Positions 18,026 to 27,697 of a DNA stretch of 64,000 nucleotides are shown in pieces; position 1 is the first letter of the stretch; each line of letters opens with the position of its first letter. The DNA lies in the NCBI GenBank assembly GCA_965226435.1, contig CBDDCY010000012.1, forward strand, positions 372,001-436,000, written 5' to 3'. The notes beneath the pieces are model-generated. The model was not told the origin of the DNA. It ran no database searches and saw nothing but the letters and a program-made list of their open reading frames with translations. This DNA is from UBA6623 sp965226435. GTDB lineage: Bacteria; Acidobacteriota; Terriglobia; Bryobacterales; UBA6623. Both the position numbers and the translations under genes were made by a program.

Positions 18026-18069
18026 AATTCGGCCGGCGACTTCCTAACCCGCACTCGAAAGCCAAACGC

Positions 18070-19824
18070 ATGAGTCTTTTCGATTGGATCATCGTCATTG
18101 CCTTCAATGCTCCGATCATTGTGTACGGGCTCATCCGAAGCAAGGACACGAAATCAAGCTCCGATTGGTTTCTGGCGGGCCGCGGTCTTCCCTGGTGGAT
18201 GGTCGGTCTGTCGCTGTACGCGACGGCGATCGATTCGAGCGACCTGGTGGCGGACGCCGGCGGAACGTATGTCCTGGGCCTGACGTATTTCGTGACGAAT
18301 TGGGTTGGAGTGACGGCCGGTTGGGTGCTGGCGGCGCACTACATCTTCCTGCCCATGTACCGGGCCGGAATGTATACGAACGCTGAGTACTTGGAAGCCC
18401 GCTTCGGACCGGCCGCGCGGGTGCTGAGCGTATTCGTGCAGGTGCAATACCGCACGATGGTTCTCGGCATCATCGCCACCACGGTGTATCTAGTGCTGGC
18501 GATCGTGTGTGGTTGGGGAACCGTCGCCTGGTGGGCCGTCGGGGCGATGGCCGCCGTGGCCGCTGTTTATACCGCGATGGGCGGCCTCAAGTCGGTGGCG
18601 ATTACCGACGCCCTGCAAACCATCGTCATGGTGATTGCATCGTTGACGTTGTTTTTCATCGTTTGGAACGCGGCTGGGGGATGGGCCGGCCTGGAAGACA
18701 AGCTGGCCTCGCACGAACCGGGCCTCGAGCGTCAGATGCTGCACGTGGGTACCGATACGGTCGAGAGAGAATCCACCGAGGGCAAGTCAGCGGCTGAAAT
18801 CGAGAACCTGCTGCTGCTCGGGGGCGAGTATGACGAGAGCCGCCAACAGATCGTCAAACGAACCCCCGCGTGGCTGGTCTGTATCGCGTTCCTCATCCTT
18901 GGGCTGTCGTACTCGATCGTGAATCATACGCAGTCGATGAGGATGTTCGGGTCACGAAGCGAATGGGACCTCAAGATGTCGGTCGTCGTTGCGGGCGTGC
19001 TGATGATCGGGACGACTTTCACCAACCTGATGATGGGCGTGATCGGGCGGGGCCTCTATCCGGAGACGAGCGCGATGCCGCTCGAAATCGCGCTGCAGGC
19101 GCGCGACTCGATTTACCCGTTGCTGGTGCGCGACCTGACGCCCTGGGGACTGAAAGGCCTGGTCGTCGCGGGCGTGGTGGCGTCAATTTTTTCGACCTTT
19201 GACTCGATCGGGTCCGCGTTGTCGTCGCTGTTGGTGCGCGATGTGTACGCCCGATTTCTGGTGCGCGATCGAGACGATCGGCATTACCTGGGCGTTGGCC
19301 GCGCGCTGACGCCGGTGATTATTTTCGGCTCGTTTGGTTACATCCCCTTCCTGCTCGGCGAGAGGGGGATGTTGCTGTTCTTCATCGATTTGGTGGGAGC
19401 TTTCGTGGTGCCGTTGTTGACGATCTACTTGATGGGCGTTTTCACGCGCGTCCATCGGCGTGGCGGCGCCGTGGGATTGGGTGTGGGTGTTGCATACGGC
19501 GTGCTGCGGTTAACGGCCCGGCCGATCGCGGAAAACTTCGGCGTGGCGATCTTGCCCGAATGGGCGGCGGGTGACTATGCGGGCTATATTTTCGCGGTGC
19601 TGTTGACGGCGGGACCGATGGTTTTGATGTCGCTTGTACTGGGTTGGGAGTCACCCGGCCAAATTCTCCACGAAGAGAAGACGGAATGGCTGCGCTCGAG
19701 CCAATTACAAGTCGGCCACATCAAACCCGCCAATACACCGAGCTATAGTGACGCCTGGCCGATCGGTCTCGGCGTCGCGGTTGTGCTGGTGGGGATGCTG
19801 CTTAGCTTCGCGGTGTTTTGGTAG
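18070..19824 (+). CDS. Sodium:solute symporter (SSS family)
   Basis: A 584-residue transporter with about 13-14 membrane segments, matching the SSS/SGLT family in length. Family features include the N-terminal DWFLAGRGLPWWMVGLSLYATAID-type region (sodium and substrate site, about 33-57), GRGLYPETSAMPLEIAL, and ASIFSTFDSIGSALSSLLVRD (about 375-395, the conserved TM8 sodium-site Ser pair). It is probably a sugar or organic-acid importer. It starts 44 bases after the dehydratase gene, and the dehydrogenase gene follows 79 bases later, suggesting one uptake-and-catabolism operon. ATG 18070 is used because the longer upstream frame runs inside the dehydratase gene. Confidence 0.85.
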   Translation: MSLFDWIIVIAFNAPIIVYGLIRSKDTKSSSDWFLAGRGLPWWMVGLSLYATAIDSSDLVADAGGTYVLGLTYFVTNWVGVTAGWVLAAHYIFLPMYRAGMYTNAEYLEARFGPAARVLSVFVQVQYRTMVLGIIATTVYLVLAIVCGWGTVAWWAVGAMAAVAAVYTAMGGLKSVAITDALQTIVMVIASLTLFFIVWNAAGGWAGLEDKLASHEPGLERQMLHVGTDTVERESTEGKSAAEIENLLLLGGEYDESRQQIVKRTPAWLVCIAFLILGLSYSIVNHTQSMRMFGSRSEWDLKMSVVVAGVLMIGTTFTNLMMGVIGRGLYPETSAMPLEIALQARDSIYPLLVRDLTPWGLKGLVVAGVVASIFSTFDSIGSALSSLLVRDVYARFLVRDRDDRHYLGVGRALTPVIIFGSFGYIPFLLGERGMLLFFIDLVGAFVVPLLTIYLMGVFTRVHRRGGAVGLGVGVAYGVLRLTARPIAENFGVAILPEWAAGDYAGYIFAVLLTAGPMVLMSLVLGWESPGQILHEEKTEWLRSSQLQVGHIKPANTPSYSDAWPIGLGVAVVLVGMLLSFAVFW

Positions 19825-19903
19825 CGGGCGAGGCGTAGGCCGCTATCGTCTTCCTCCGGCCCTTGCGGAAAACAGAGAAGCGATCGAGAAAGAAGTATCC
19901 AAT

Positions 19904-20899
19904 ATGCCGACCGTACTCATTAGCTCCGACGGAAGACTCGATACCCAAGGCCCTCATGTTCGCCTACTCAAGGAAGCCGGCTTCGATATTCGCTACACGA
20001 AGGGCCTCGACTTCCCGCGCGGCCATGCCGGCGATCAGACGACGATCGAACAATTGCGCGAGGTGGCCGCCGTGTTGGCCTGGGGAGAGCGTTACACAGC
20101 CGCCGTGCTGGCCGCCTTGCCCGAGTTGCGCGTGATTGCACGAATCGGCGTCGGGCTTGACAGCGTCGACATTCCGGCCGCAACCGAGCGAGAAATCGCC
20201 GTGACGGTTACACCGACGGCGAACCGCGAAGCGGTCGCCGAACACGCCATGGCCTTGCTCTTCGCGGTCGCCAAGTCGATCCCGCAAGATGACAGAGCGA
20301 CGCGAGCCGGCGAATGGCCGGTCGAACTCCACCAACCCATCCGCGGCAAGACGTTCGGCATTGTCGGGTTGGGACGCATCGGACGCGCCGCGGCGGTCCG
20401 CGCGCTGGGCATGGGCATGAAGGTGATCGCCGCGGAAACGTATCCGGACCGGGCCTTCGTCGAGAAGCACGGCATCGAGTTGATGGAGCTCGACGCACTG
20501 CTTGGCCGCTCCGACTACGTCAGCCTCCACTGTCCGCTCTCGGACGAGACACGAGGCATCATCAACGCCGACCGCCTCGCGAAAATGAAGCCCGACGGCG
20601 TACTCATCAACACCTCGCGCGGCGGCTTGGTAGTCGAAAAAGACTTAGTCGCGGCCCTGATGTCGGGTCAACTCGGCGCCGCCGGCCTGGACGTGTTCGA
20701 GAAGGAACCGACCGACCCCGACAACCCCTTGTTCGAGCTCGACAACGTCGTCGTCAGCTCGCACACCGCCGGCACCGATATTCTCTCGATGGAGGACATG
20801 GGCATCGAAGCCGCCCGCTGCGTCATCGATCTTTCCGAGGGCCGATGGCCCGACGGCGCCACGGTGAACAACGAACTCAAGAAGACATGGAAGTGGTAG
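19904..20899 (+). CDS. D-2-hydroxyacid dehydrogenase (phosphoglycerate-dehydrogenase-like)
   Basis: A 331-residue NAD-dependent oxidoreductase. The Rossmann motif GIVGLGRIGRAA lies at about 151-162, the catalytic Arg in INTSRGGLV, Glu in DVFEKEPTDP and His in VSSHTAG, in the expected order. It lacks the C-terminal ACT/ASB regulatory domains of long SerA, so a catabolic 2-keto-acid reductase or short SerA-type role is equally possible. Given the upstream dehydratase (which forms 2-keto-3-deoxy acids) and sugar symporter, work on a sugar-acid intermediate is the more likely reading. ATG 19904 (MPTVLISSDGRL) begins the domain directly. Confidence 0.85.
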   Translation: MPTVLISSDGRLDTQGPHVRLLKEAGFDIRYTKGLDFPRGHAGDQTTIEQLREVAAVLAWGERYTAAVLAALPELRVIARIGVGLDSVDIPAATEREIAVTVTPTANREAVAEHAMALLFAVAKSIPQDDRATRAGEWPVELHQPIRGKTFGIVGLGRIGRAAAVRALGMGMKVIAAETYPDRAFVEKHGIELMELDALLGRSDYVSLHCPLSDETRGIINADRLAKMKPDGVLINTSRGGLVVEKDLVAALMSGQLGAAGLDVFEKEPTDPDNPLFELDNVVVSSHTAGTDILSMEDMGIEAARCVIDLSEGRWPDGATVNNELKKTWKW

Positions 20900-20944
20900 C
20901 AGAGGCGATGCCTCGGTCGTGCGGCCGGATCCGAAGTCTTGCCG

Positions 20945-21898
20945 TCAATCAGAAGACTGCGTCGTCGTAGATCCCGCCGGCAATTTCATAGCGGGAACAC
21001 CGCGCTCCACCAACTGTGGCGACAAGAAGTGTTCCAACGAGGCGGTGTCCACCTGACTATTCAGGAAGGACTCGTAGGTCGGTGGATCGTTGTATCTGCA
21101 CCAAGAAATCAGCGATTCGACTCGCTTTGTCAGATGGGGATGTGCCGAACTACATTCCGCTACCCAGGCGAAGAAGGAAGATGCCAATCTGAGACGTTGT
21201 TTCAATAGCCCGACGAGCGAAGCCCTATCCGCCAACTTGTTCCCTAGCATGAGTTTACTCATCGCCCGTACGGCGGCATCCAGGTCTGAGCACACGTGCA
21301 ACCCGATTCGGTCGCCCGAATACTGCGTGGCCCTCTCCCACGGGTAAAGGAACAGATTGAGGAAGAAAAGTTTTTCGTAGGCGTCTACAAGCATCTGTAA
21401 CCATTGCAAACGTAGATGCTTGGCCTTGAGATGCCCGACCGCCCTCCCTAGAACCCAGACCAACTCGGCACGCTTCGAATTATCAAGCATGTCGACCAAT
21501 AGCTCGTGAGGCAAAAGGATAATCCTTGTTCGAAACCTCTTCACCAAAAACGCATTTACTTCACCGTCTTGATAGACGTAAGCCTCCACCTTTTTCGGGT
21601 ATCCTACAGACTGGCAGATTTGCTGAAGCAACTCATGGACTTCCGGGAAGTTGTCCGGCGAGACTTCCGCGCTGCTACCCAGCAAGTGGGCGCGGAAAAT
21701 CCTAACAGAAACCCAGGCGCCGAGCAAGAGAAGAGGCACCAAAAGAAGCGCCATTCCCAACGTCAACGTCAAAAACAGAAGGGTTATCGGAGTCACGATC
21801 CCGACTGCTAACCAAAAGCGGCTGTTTTCCGTGGGGTGAATACAGTGGGCTAAATCGCCGACTGAACGGCTTGGGGCCAAGTGCGAAGGGGCTGCCAT
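20945..21898 (-). CDS. M48-peptidase-like membrane protein lacking catalytic residues
   Basis: About 317 residues: two hydrophobic segments (about 28-65) followed by a domain with the order and spacing of M48 (HtpX/Ste24-like) zinc peptidases, including DGEVNAFLVK (normally G-xNAF) and a tract where HExxH is expected. Here that reads VLGRAVGHLKAKH, with R152 and A153 in place of His and Glu and only H156 kept. The later EY-AD motif reads QYSGDR, losing the zinc-ligand Glu. Proteolysis is therefore unlikely; a pseudo-enzyme with a binding or scaffold role is inferred. ATG 21898 is preferred to a TTG at 21949. It is convergent with the dehydrogenase gene. Confidence 0.7.
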   Translation of the reverse strand: MAAPSHLAPSRSVGDLAHCIHPTENSRFWLAVGIVTPITLLFLTLTLGMALLLVPLLLLGAWVSVRIFRAHLLGSSAEVSPDNFPEVHELLQQICQSVGYPKKVEAYVYQDGEVNAFLVKRFRTRIILLPHELLVDMLDNSKRAELVWVLGRAVGHLKAKHLRLQWLQMLVDAYEKLFFLNLFLYPWERATQYSGDRIGLHVCSDLDAAVRAMSKLMLGNKLADRASLVGLLKQRLRLASSFFAWVAECSSAHPHLTKRVESLISWCRYNDPPTYESFLNSQVDTASLEHFLSPQLVERGVPAMKLPAGSTTTQSSD

Positions 21899-22043
21899 TA
21901 TGGGGTTCTCCACGAATCCAATCGCCTGACTGGAACAATTTCGAACCAATTATAACTTGCATCCTTATCTTATTCAATACAATTTTTCCAGCCGACGGGT
22001 CGCGGTGCTGCAATAGAGCAACGCGTGCGCAATCAGTCCGCCG

Positions 22044-23495
22044 TCAGGCGATCAGCTCGGACAGCACGTGCCCGCCGATATCGGTGAGTTTGCGGCAACG
22101 CCCCTGGTGCAGGTAGGTCAGTCGCTTGTCGTCCAGCCCCATCAGATTGAGCACGGTGGCATGAACATCGTGCAGCGGAATGGGATTGATGCCGCCGATG
22201 CCGAACTCGTCCGTCGCGCCGACGCTCGCTCCGGCCTTGACGTCTCCGCCGGCCATCCACATCACCAGCGCATTCTGGTTATGGTCGCGGCCCGGTTTGG
22301 GGTCCAGGCTGTTGCCTTGTTGGATGTACGGCGTGCGGCCCATCTCGGAAGCCCACACCACGAGGGTCTCTTCCAGTAAACCGCGGCTCTTCAGATCCGT
22401 CAGCAGAGCCGACACCGGCTTGTCGACTTCCACGGCGTGTTGCGGCATGCGGCCCTTGCTGTCGCTGTGATCGTCCCAACTGTTGTTCGAGATGCGGCGG
22501 CCGTGAATCAACAGCGTGTAGCGAACTCCTTGCTCCACCAGTCGCCTTGCCAACAAACATTGGCGGCCGAATCCGGCGGTGTTGGGATCATCGAGGCCGT
22601 ACAACTTCTTAACGGCCTCGGATTCCCCGGCGATGTCGACGACCTCCGGCGCCGCCGTCTGCATTCGAAACGCCAACTCATAGGCGTTGATGCGCGCCTC
22701 TAACTCGGAGGCATCCGGCTGCCCCTCGCCATGCTTGGTGTTGAGCCACTTGAGCAGGTCGAACTCGCGACGTTGCCGCTCGCGGGAGAGGTTCTCGGGG
22801 CGCTCCAGATCGAGAATCGGGGGGCCGGATGACCGGAAGCGAACCCCTTGGTAGCCGGCCGGTAAATAGCCGTTGCCCCAAACCGCCGAACCGTTGACCG
22901 GGCCGCCGCGCGGATCCTGAATCACAACGTAGCCCGGCAGGTTTTGGTTCGGCGTCCCCAGGCCGTACCCAATCCAAGAACCCACCGACGGGCTTCCCGG
23001 GAATTGCGAGCCTGTATTCATGTGCAAACTCGCCGGCCCGTGATTGTTGTTTTCGAGGCGAATCCCATGGATAAACGCCATCTCATCCACATGGCCGGCC
23101 AGGTTCGGCAACAGCGCGGAGACATAGCGGCCCGACTCGCCGTGTTGCTTGAAATCCCAGGGCGACGGCATGGCGGTGTGAGGCTTATCGAGCGCCGTTG
23201 CCACCTCGCCGGAAAGTCCTTCCGGGCGCGGCAGTGCCTTACCGGCATATTTATGGAGAGCGGGCTTGTAGTCGAATGTCTCGATATGGCTCACGCCGCC
23301 GCCCATAAAAAGAAAGATGCAGTGCTTCGCCTTGCGGGGCAGGTGCTGCTCGCGAGGGGCCAGGGGGTTGAGAGAGTTCGGCCGGGCCCGCAACTCCTCG
23401 GCCGCCATCCCGGCGAGGGCCAGCCCGCCAATGCCGTTCCAGGCGTGGCACAGGAAACCGCGGCGGGAAGCGTTAGTCAACATAGACGAACTCAT
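22044..23495 (-). CDS. DUF1501 protein, sulfatase-like, twin-arginine exported (copy 1)
   Basis: A 483-residue protein of unknown reaction with an alkaline-phosphatase/sulfatase-like fold. The N-terminus has a twin-arginine-type leader (NASRRGFLCHAWNGIGGLAL). Family motifs are CIFLFMGGGVSHIETFDYKP, NNHGPASLHMNTG, FGRQCLLARRLVEQGVRY, WDDHSD, VVWASEMGRTP, GRDHNQNALVMWMAGG and the closing LHDVHATVLNLMGLD. Its start overlaps the end of the upstream PSD1-type gene by 23 bases, so the pair is co-translated. Such pairs are abundant in Planctomycetota and Acidobacteriota and probably act together outside the cytoplasm, on an unknown substrate. Confidence 0.88.
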   Translation of the reverse strand: MSSSMLTNASRRGFLCHAWNGIGGLALAGMAAEELRARPNSLNPLAPREQHLPRKAKHCIFLFMGGGVSHIETFDYKPALHKYAGKALPRPEGLSGEVATALDKPHTAMPSPWDFKQHGESGRYVSALLPNLAGHVDEMAFIHGIRLENNNHGPASLHMNTGSQFPGSPSVGSWIGYGLGTPNQNLPGYVVIQDPRGGPVNGSAVWGNGYLPAGYQGVRFRSSGPPILDLERPENLSRERQRREFDLLKWLNTKHGEGQPDASELEARINAYELAFRMQTAAPEVVDIAGESEAVKKLYGLDDPNTAGFGRQCLLARRLVEQGVRYTLLIHGRRISNNSWDDHSDSKGRMPQHAVEVDKPVSALLTDLKSRGLLEETLVVWASEMGRTPYIQQGNSLDPKPGRDHNQNALVMWMAGGDVKAGASVGATDEFGIGGINPIPLHDVHATVLNLMGLDDKRLTYLHQGRCRKLTDIGGHVLSELIA

Positions 23496-26007
23496 TGCTG
23501 TTGAGCAGCACGCGGCACAACCCGATCAGCGCTTCTTCGGCCGACTTCGACGACGCGAAAAACTTTCCAACTTGTTTGGTTTCCTCCGCCGAAGGCCCTC
23601 GGCTCAGCGCCAGTTGAAAGGCCTCGCGTATGCGGCTCTTCACATCCCCGCCGCTCTGCTCGGTGACCCGGCCGGCAAAGTGCCGTGCTTCCTCGTTCAC
23701 AAATTCACCGTCGTAGAGGGACAACGCCTGCAAGGGCGTGATCGAAGTTCGGCGGCGGTCGCACGACTCGTCGGGCACCGGCGCGTCAAAGGTCTGTAGG
23801 ATCGGCAAAGCCAGAGAACGTCGTTGGAAAACATAGAGGCTGCGCTTGCGAGCTTCCTCGGCACTCGACGGTTCCCAGAAATTGTTTTCGTAGCGGCTGT
23901 CCAGCTCATTCTCCAACCCGCTCGGCAAGGGCGGGGATATCGGCGGACCGCCGCGAGCCGGGTTGAGGCGGCCGCTCACCGCCAACACGCTGTCCCGAAT
24001 CGCCTCCCCTTCCAAGCGCTGACGAGGGAAGCGCCATAGCAGCCGATTTTCCGGGTCGGTTTCTTCCGCCTGATCATCGTGCCGTCGCGAAGCTTGGCGG
24101 TATGTGCTCGAAGTCACCATCAGCCGGTGCATCGCTTTCAGACTCCACTTCTCGTCGACGAACCGCACAGCCAACCAATCGAGAAGCCGCGGATGGGTCG
24201 GCGGCGCGCCGTTCTTGCCGAAGTCACTTGATGTCCCCACGATGCCCCGCCCAAAACGGTATTGCCAAAGGCGGTTCATCATCACGCGGGCGGTGAGGGG
24301 GTTCTCCGGGCTCGCGATCCAGTTGGCCAAGGTCATGCGGCGGCCATGCCCCGGGTGCCGTTGGTAGCGATCGACCTGAACCAACTCGGCCGGCCGGCTA
24401 TGCCCGCTGACCGCGCTGAGAAACCCCGGCTCGACCGCCTCGGTGGGTTGATTCCACTGACCCCGGTTCAACACATAGGTCGTCGGCATGCTCGGGCCGT
24501 ACGGCGGAGGATCCATCGTCCGCAATGACAGCGCCGACGGCTCTACCCGCAAGAGACGGTCTTTGAGGACTCGAACGCGCCGCCGAAACAGCGCATGGCG
24601 CTGTCTCTCGTCAGTCGAGAAAAGCGGAGATTCAGCGGAGTCTCTTCCCTCTTCTCCCTCCGATTTGATGGCTTTCGTCAGATCGCCCAGGGTCAGCTCT
24701 TTGTTGTCGCCGTCGGTCTTTTCGGCCCCTTCCGCGGGCTTGTTCTTCTTCGCGGCCGTGAGCCTTGCCAGCAACGGCGCCTGGAACTGCTTGAACTCCG
24801 TTTCGACGTCATCAAGTTCCTTTGCGTATTTCTCTCGCTCGCGTTTTGCCCACTCTTTCTCGCCGGGACGGTAGAATTCCGCCGACTGCGGTCCGCCAAT
24901 TTGAAAGATGTCGTCGGAGCGCGCCGGCGCCACGTAGACGGTGGCGAAGAAGGCCTTCATACGGTAGAAGTCCCCGATGGGGATCGGATCGTATTTGTGA
25001 TCATGGCACTGAGCGCAGCCCGCCGTCAGCCCGAGAAATACCGAGCTGACAGTCGCGGTCATCTCGGTGAGCATCTCGTGGCGGCTTCGCTCGCCACGGG
25101 GCTCGGTGATGGGCGCAAGCCGAAGGAAAGTCAGGGCTACGGTGTGCTCCGGCTCGGGCGCGGGAAGCGGTTCCGCCGACAGCGATCGGACAAACTCGTC
25201 GCCGGCAATCTGCTCCTTGACGAACCGGTCGTAGGGCTTGTCGTTGTTAAAGGCGTCCACGACATAATCGCGGTAGCGCCAGGCGTGGTAGTACTCCGGG
25301 TCCCCTTCGTAGCCGGCGGAGTCGGCGTAGCGAGCCAGGTCAAGCCAGTGCCGCGCCCATCGCTCTCCGTAGCGGGGATCGGCGAGCAGACGGTCGACCC
25401 GTTTCTCGTAGGCGTCGGGGGAAGTGTCGTTGACGAAGGCTTGGACGTCTTCCCAGAGCGGCGGCAGCCCTATCAGATCGAAATACAACCGCCGAATCAG
25501 GGTCTCGCGGGGGGCCTCCGAGGCCGGCGTCAAGCCGGTTTCCTCGATCCGGCTCAGGATGAAGTGGTCGATGCCGTTGCGGGTCCACTTGCCGTCGTTG
25601 ACCCCGGGCGGATCGTCCCGACGCGGCTGCACGAAAGCCCAATGGGGCTTGTCCGCCGCCGCGGCGGTCTCCGGTTCCAAGCCTCGGATCCACTCTTCCA
25701 CGGCGGCCAAGTCAGCCTCGGCCAACCTGGGCTTGCCAAACGGCATTTGGGGTTCGAGGTGGCCCCGCAGCATCTTGACGAGAGCACTGTCACCGGGACG
25801 GCCCGCCACAACCGCCCTGCCGTGTCGCGCCCCGCCGGCCGTCACGGTTCCCACATCTTGAACCGAGAAGCCGCTCATGCGGTTATGTTGATCGTGGCAG
25901 GGCAGGCAGTTTGCCGCTAAGATCGGCTGAATCTTCTCTTCGAACGTCGCACCAGGCAGAAAACCAGGGACGCAAACAAAGAGGGCGATTCCAAGTCGGA
26001 GGCTCAT
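23473..26007 (-). CDS. DUF1549/DUF1553 (PSD1-type) protein with c-type cytochrome motif (copy 1)
   Basis: An 844-residue secreted protein. A signal peptide (MSLRLGIALFVCVPGFLPGA) is followed by a planctomycete-type cytochrome C region with CLPCH (about residue 35) and MPFGK, which suggests covalent haem binding. DUF1549 lies at about 130-340 (NGIDHFILSRIEETGL, RYGERWARHWLDLARYADS, CAQCHDHKYDPI) and DUF1553 at about 560-800 (NPLTARVMMNRLWQYRFGRGIVGT, RRTSITPLQALSLYD). A second CxxCH (CAQCH) sits in DUF1549. The frame is intact. It overlaps the DUF1501 gene downstream and lies 94 bases after the thiolase-like gene in the same minus-strand run. Confidence 0.88.
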   Translation of the reverse strand: MSLRLGIALFVCVPGFLPGATFEEKIQPILAANCLPCHDQHNRMSGFSVQDVGTVTAGGARHGRAVVAGRPGDSALVKMLRGHLEPQMPFGKPRLAEADLAAVEEWIRGLEPETAAAADKPHWAFVQPRRDDPPGVNDGKWTRNGIDHFILSRIEETGLTPASEAPRETLIRRLYFDLIGLPPLWEDVQAFVNDTSPDAYEKRVDRLLADPRYGERWARHWLDLARYADSAGYEGDPEYYHAWRYRDYVVDAFNNDKPYDRFVKEQIAGDEFVRSLSAEPLPAPEPEHTVALTFLRLAPITEPRGERSRHEMLTEMTATVSSVFLGLTAGCAQCHDHKYDPIPIGDFYRMKAFFATVYVAPARSDDIFQIGGPQSAEFYRPGEKEWAKREREKYAKELDDVETEFKQFQAPLLARLTAAKKNKPAEGAEKTDGDNKELTLGDLTKAIKSEGEEGRDSAESPLFSTDERQRHALFRRRVRVLKDRLLRVEPSALSLRTMDPPPYGPSMPTTYVLNRGQWNQPTEAVEPGFLSAVSGHSRPAELVQVDRYQRHPGHGRRMTLANWIASPENPLTARVMMNRLWQYRFGRGIVGTSSDFGKNGAPPTHPRLLDWLAVRFVDEKWSLKAMHRLMVTSSTYRQASRRHDDQAEETDPENRLLWRFPRQRLEGEAIRDSVLAVSGRLNPARGGPPISPPLPSGLENELDSRYENNFWEPSSAEEARKRSLYVFQRRSLALPILQTFDAPVPDESCDRRRTSITPLQALSLYDGEFVNEEARHFAGRVTEQSGGDVKSRIREAFQLALSRGPSAEETKQVGKFFASSKSAEEALIGLCRVLLNSNEFVYVD

Positions 26008-26101
26008 GCAAAACCCGTTCGGGGAAAAACCTGTGTCTCAATTTTAGCAATGCCGCCGCCGGAGGATCGATGAATTCCGGCCGGGGGCACCCCCGCAAAC
26101 C

Positions 26102-27685
26102 TCATGCCTTCGGCACGAACGTGTTGATGCCGTCTTTGTGCGAAACCGACCCCGTCCGCCCGAGAAATTCCCGCTCGACGACATTTTTCAGGCTTGCCGC
26201 ATCGCTCGGGGTGTTGGACACAAAGCGCTTGTCGCTGCCGGCCAGTCGACCAACGACGATCGCTCGCTCCGGCCCGTTCCTACCGAAGCAGACAGCATAA
26301 GTTTCAACCGACGCCGCTCCATGCGGCCGTTCCTCAAACACCGGACTCGCCCGCTCGTCGATCTCCGCCTGGTACGACGCCGGGGCTTCACGCCGCCACG
26401 CCCCCGCCGTCGGTGTCGTCGAGTAAATACCCGTCGCGTGTTTGGAAAGATACCCGCCGTTTGCCGTGACCAACCCGTAGGCGCCCCGCTTTCCGCGCAG
26501 TCGCTCGCTCATCGAAGCAATCGCGTTCATTGAATAGTTATTCCCCGGTCCGCCAAAGAAAGGAAGCCCGCCGGTCACCGTCAATCCGCGACGGTCGTCA
26601 TAAGCAAGCCCCAACGCGTCGCACGCCACCTCGACCGCCGAGGGGAAGCAGCTGTAGAGATCGATGAAATCGAGATCGTCGATCGAGATGCCGGCCATAT
26701 CGAAAGCTCTACCCGTGTTGACCCGGATCGCCGGCGAGGAATAGTAGTTGACGCGGTCACTCACCAGAATTTTCTCGTGGGCTTCCGCGCAGCCGTGCAC
26801 GAAGACCCACTTGGCCGGGTCGATTCCCAGCTCCTTCGCCTTGCCCACCGATGTGAGAACCAACGCCGCCCCCTGGTTGACGCCGTCCATCGCGTTCATC
26901 CATTTCGGATAGCTCAGCGAAATCAACCGGTTCTTATCCGTTACCGTCGCCAGCTCCTCCGCCGTCCGCCGCGTGCCGTAAAAGGCGTAGGGGTTGGCCG
27001 CAGCGACTTCCGTAAAGGGCTCAAACAGTCGCCCCAGGGCCCGCCTGTGCTCTTCGACGGTATGCCCGGCACGGCCTCGCAAGGCGTTCTCAAACAGAGG
27101 ATAGGTGTGCATCGGAATCCCGATCCCATGGTCAAGCTCGTGCCGTGTCACCAGCGGCCTGCCGATGCCGCGGTCCTCGAAGGCCCGGCCGTCCGATTCA
27201 TTCCAGTCAAGCTCGATCCCTTGGCGGAACGCGACTTTGCCGGCCCGAATCGCCTCCCCACCCGTAAGCAGCGCGATATCGACATCGCCCGAGACGATGC
27301 GCTCGCACATCTCATTGACCAGCTTTTGCGGCGTATCCCCGCCCACGTTGCTGTAGACGGTTTGGGCCGGAGTCGCACCGATCCGCCGCGCCACCGCCCA
27401 GGGCGGATTTTCAGCGCGTCCAAACGGATAGCGGACTTGCGGCCGGTGGGTCGAGTCGTGGAAGATCCGCACGACCGCGAGGGTGTCGATGAGGGGACCG
27501 AGCCGAGCCCCGATTCCCGTATCGGCCAGAGCAGCCTTGGCGGCTTCAGCCGCGATGCCCATCGGAGGATGAGCCTCTTCGGGAGCGGTGTCCTTTTCGG
27601 TGAATTGACCGGCGCCGACGATAATCGGAGTCGAGTCCAACGGCACCGAGATCCCCTTCGATGTTGGCTTATCTGAATCCGCCAC
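26102..27685 (-). CDS. Thiolase-like acetyl-CoA acetyltransferase (SCP-x/OB-fold type)
   Basis: A 527-residue thiolase-superfamily protein, with thiolase halves to about residue 410 and a C-terminal OB-like domain after it. The motif for the second active site, NGGYLSKHATGIYS, is present with its His. The segment where classical thiolases carry the nucleophilic Cys reads VYSNVGGDTPQKLVNE, with no Cys, as in the group usually annotated as SCP-x-like or acetyl-CoA acetyltransferase. Classical condensation or thiolysis is therefore unproven. The start appears to be GTG at 27685. It sits between two PSD1-DUF1501 modules with only 12 bases from the upstream one, so it is very likely co-transcribed. 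Confidence 0.78.
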   Translation of the reverse strand: MADSDKPTSKGISVPLDSTPIIVGAGQFTEKDTAPEEAHPPMGIAAEAAKAALADTGIGARLGPLIDTLAVVRIFHDSTHRPQVRYPFGRAENPPWAVARRIGATPAQTVYSNVGGDTPQKLVNEMCERIVSGDVDIALLTGGEAIRAGKVAFRQGIELDWNESDGRAFEDRGIGRPLVTRHELDHGIGIPMHTYPLFENALRGRAGHTVEEHRRALGRLFEPFTEVAAANPYAFYGTRRTAEELATVTDKNRLISLSYPKWMNAMDGVNQGAALVLTSVGKAKELGIDPAKWVFVHGCAEAHEKILVSDRVNYYSSPAIRVNTGRAFDMAGISIDDLDFIDLYSCFPSAVEVACDALGLAYDDRRGLTVTGGLPFFGGPGNNYSMNAIASMSERLRGKRGAYGLVTANGGYLSKHATGIYSTTPTAGAWRREAPASYQAEIDERASPVFEERPHGAASVETYAVCFGRNGPERAIVVGRLAGSDKRFVSNTPSDAASLKNVVEREFLGRTGSVSHKDGINTFVPKA

Positions 27686-27697
27686 GGCGTTAACGAC

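Noticed and set aside
17803..18069. Upstream extension of the SSS symporter gene
   Set aside because: The extension overlaps the dehydratase gene in another frame and adds a charged, unrelated stretch. ATG 18070 begins the first membrane segment.
24595..25920. Plus-strand open frame of 441 codons
   Set aside because: It is antisense to the PSD1-type gene, whose conserved motifs are on the minus strand. The plus-strand product has no family features.
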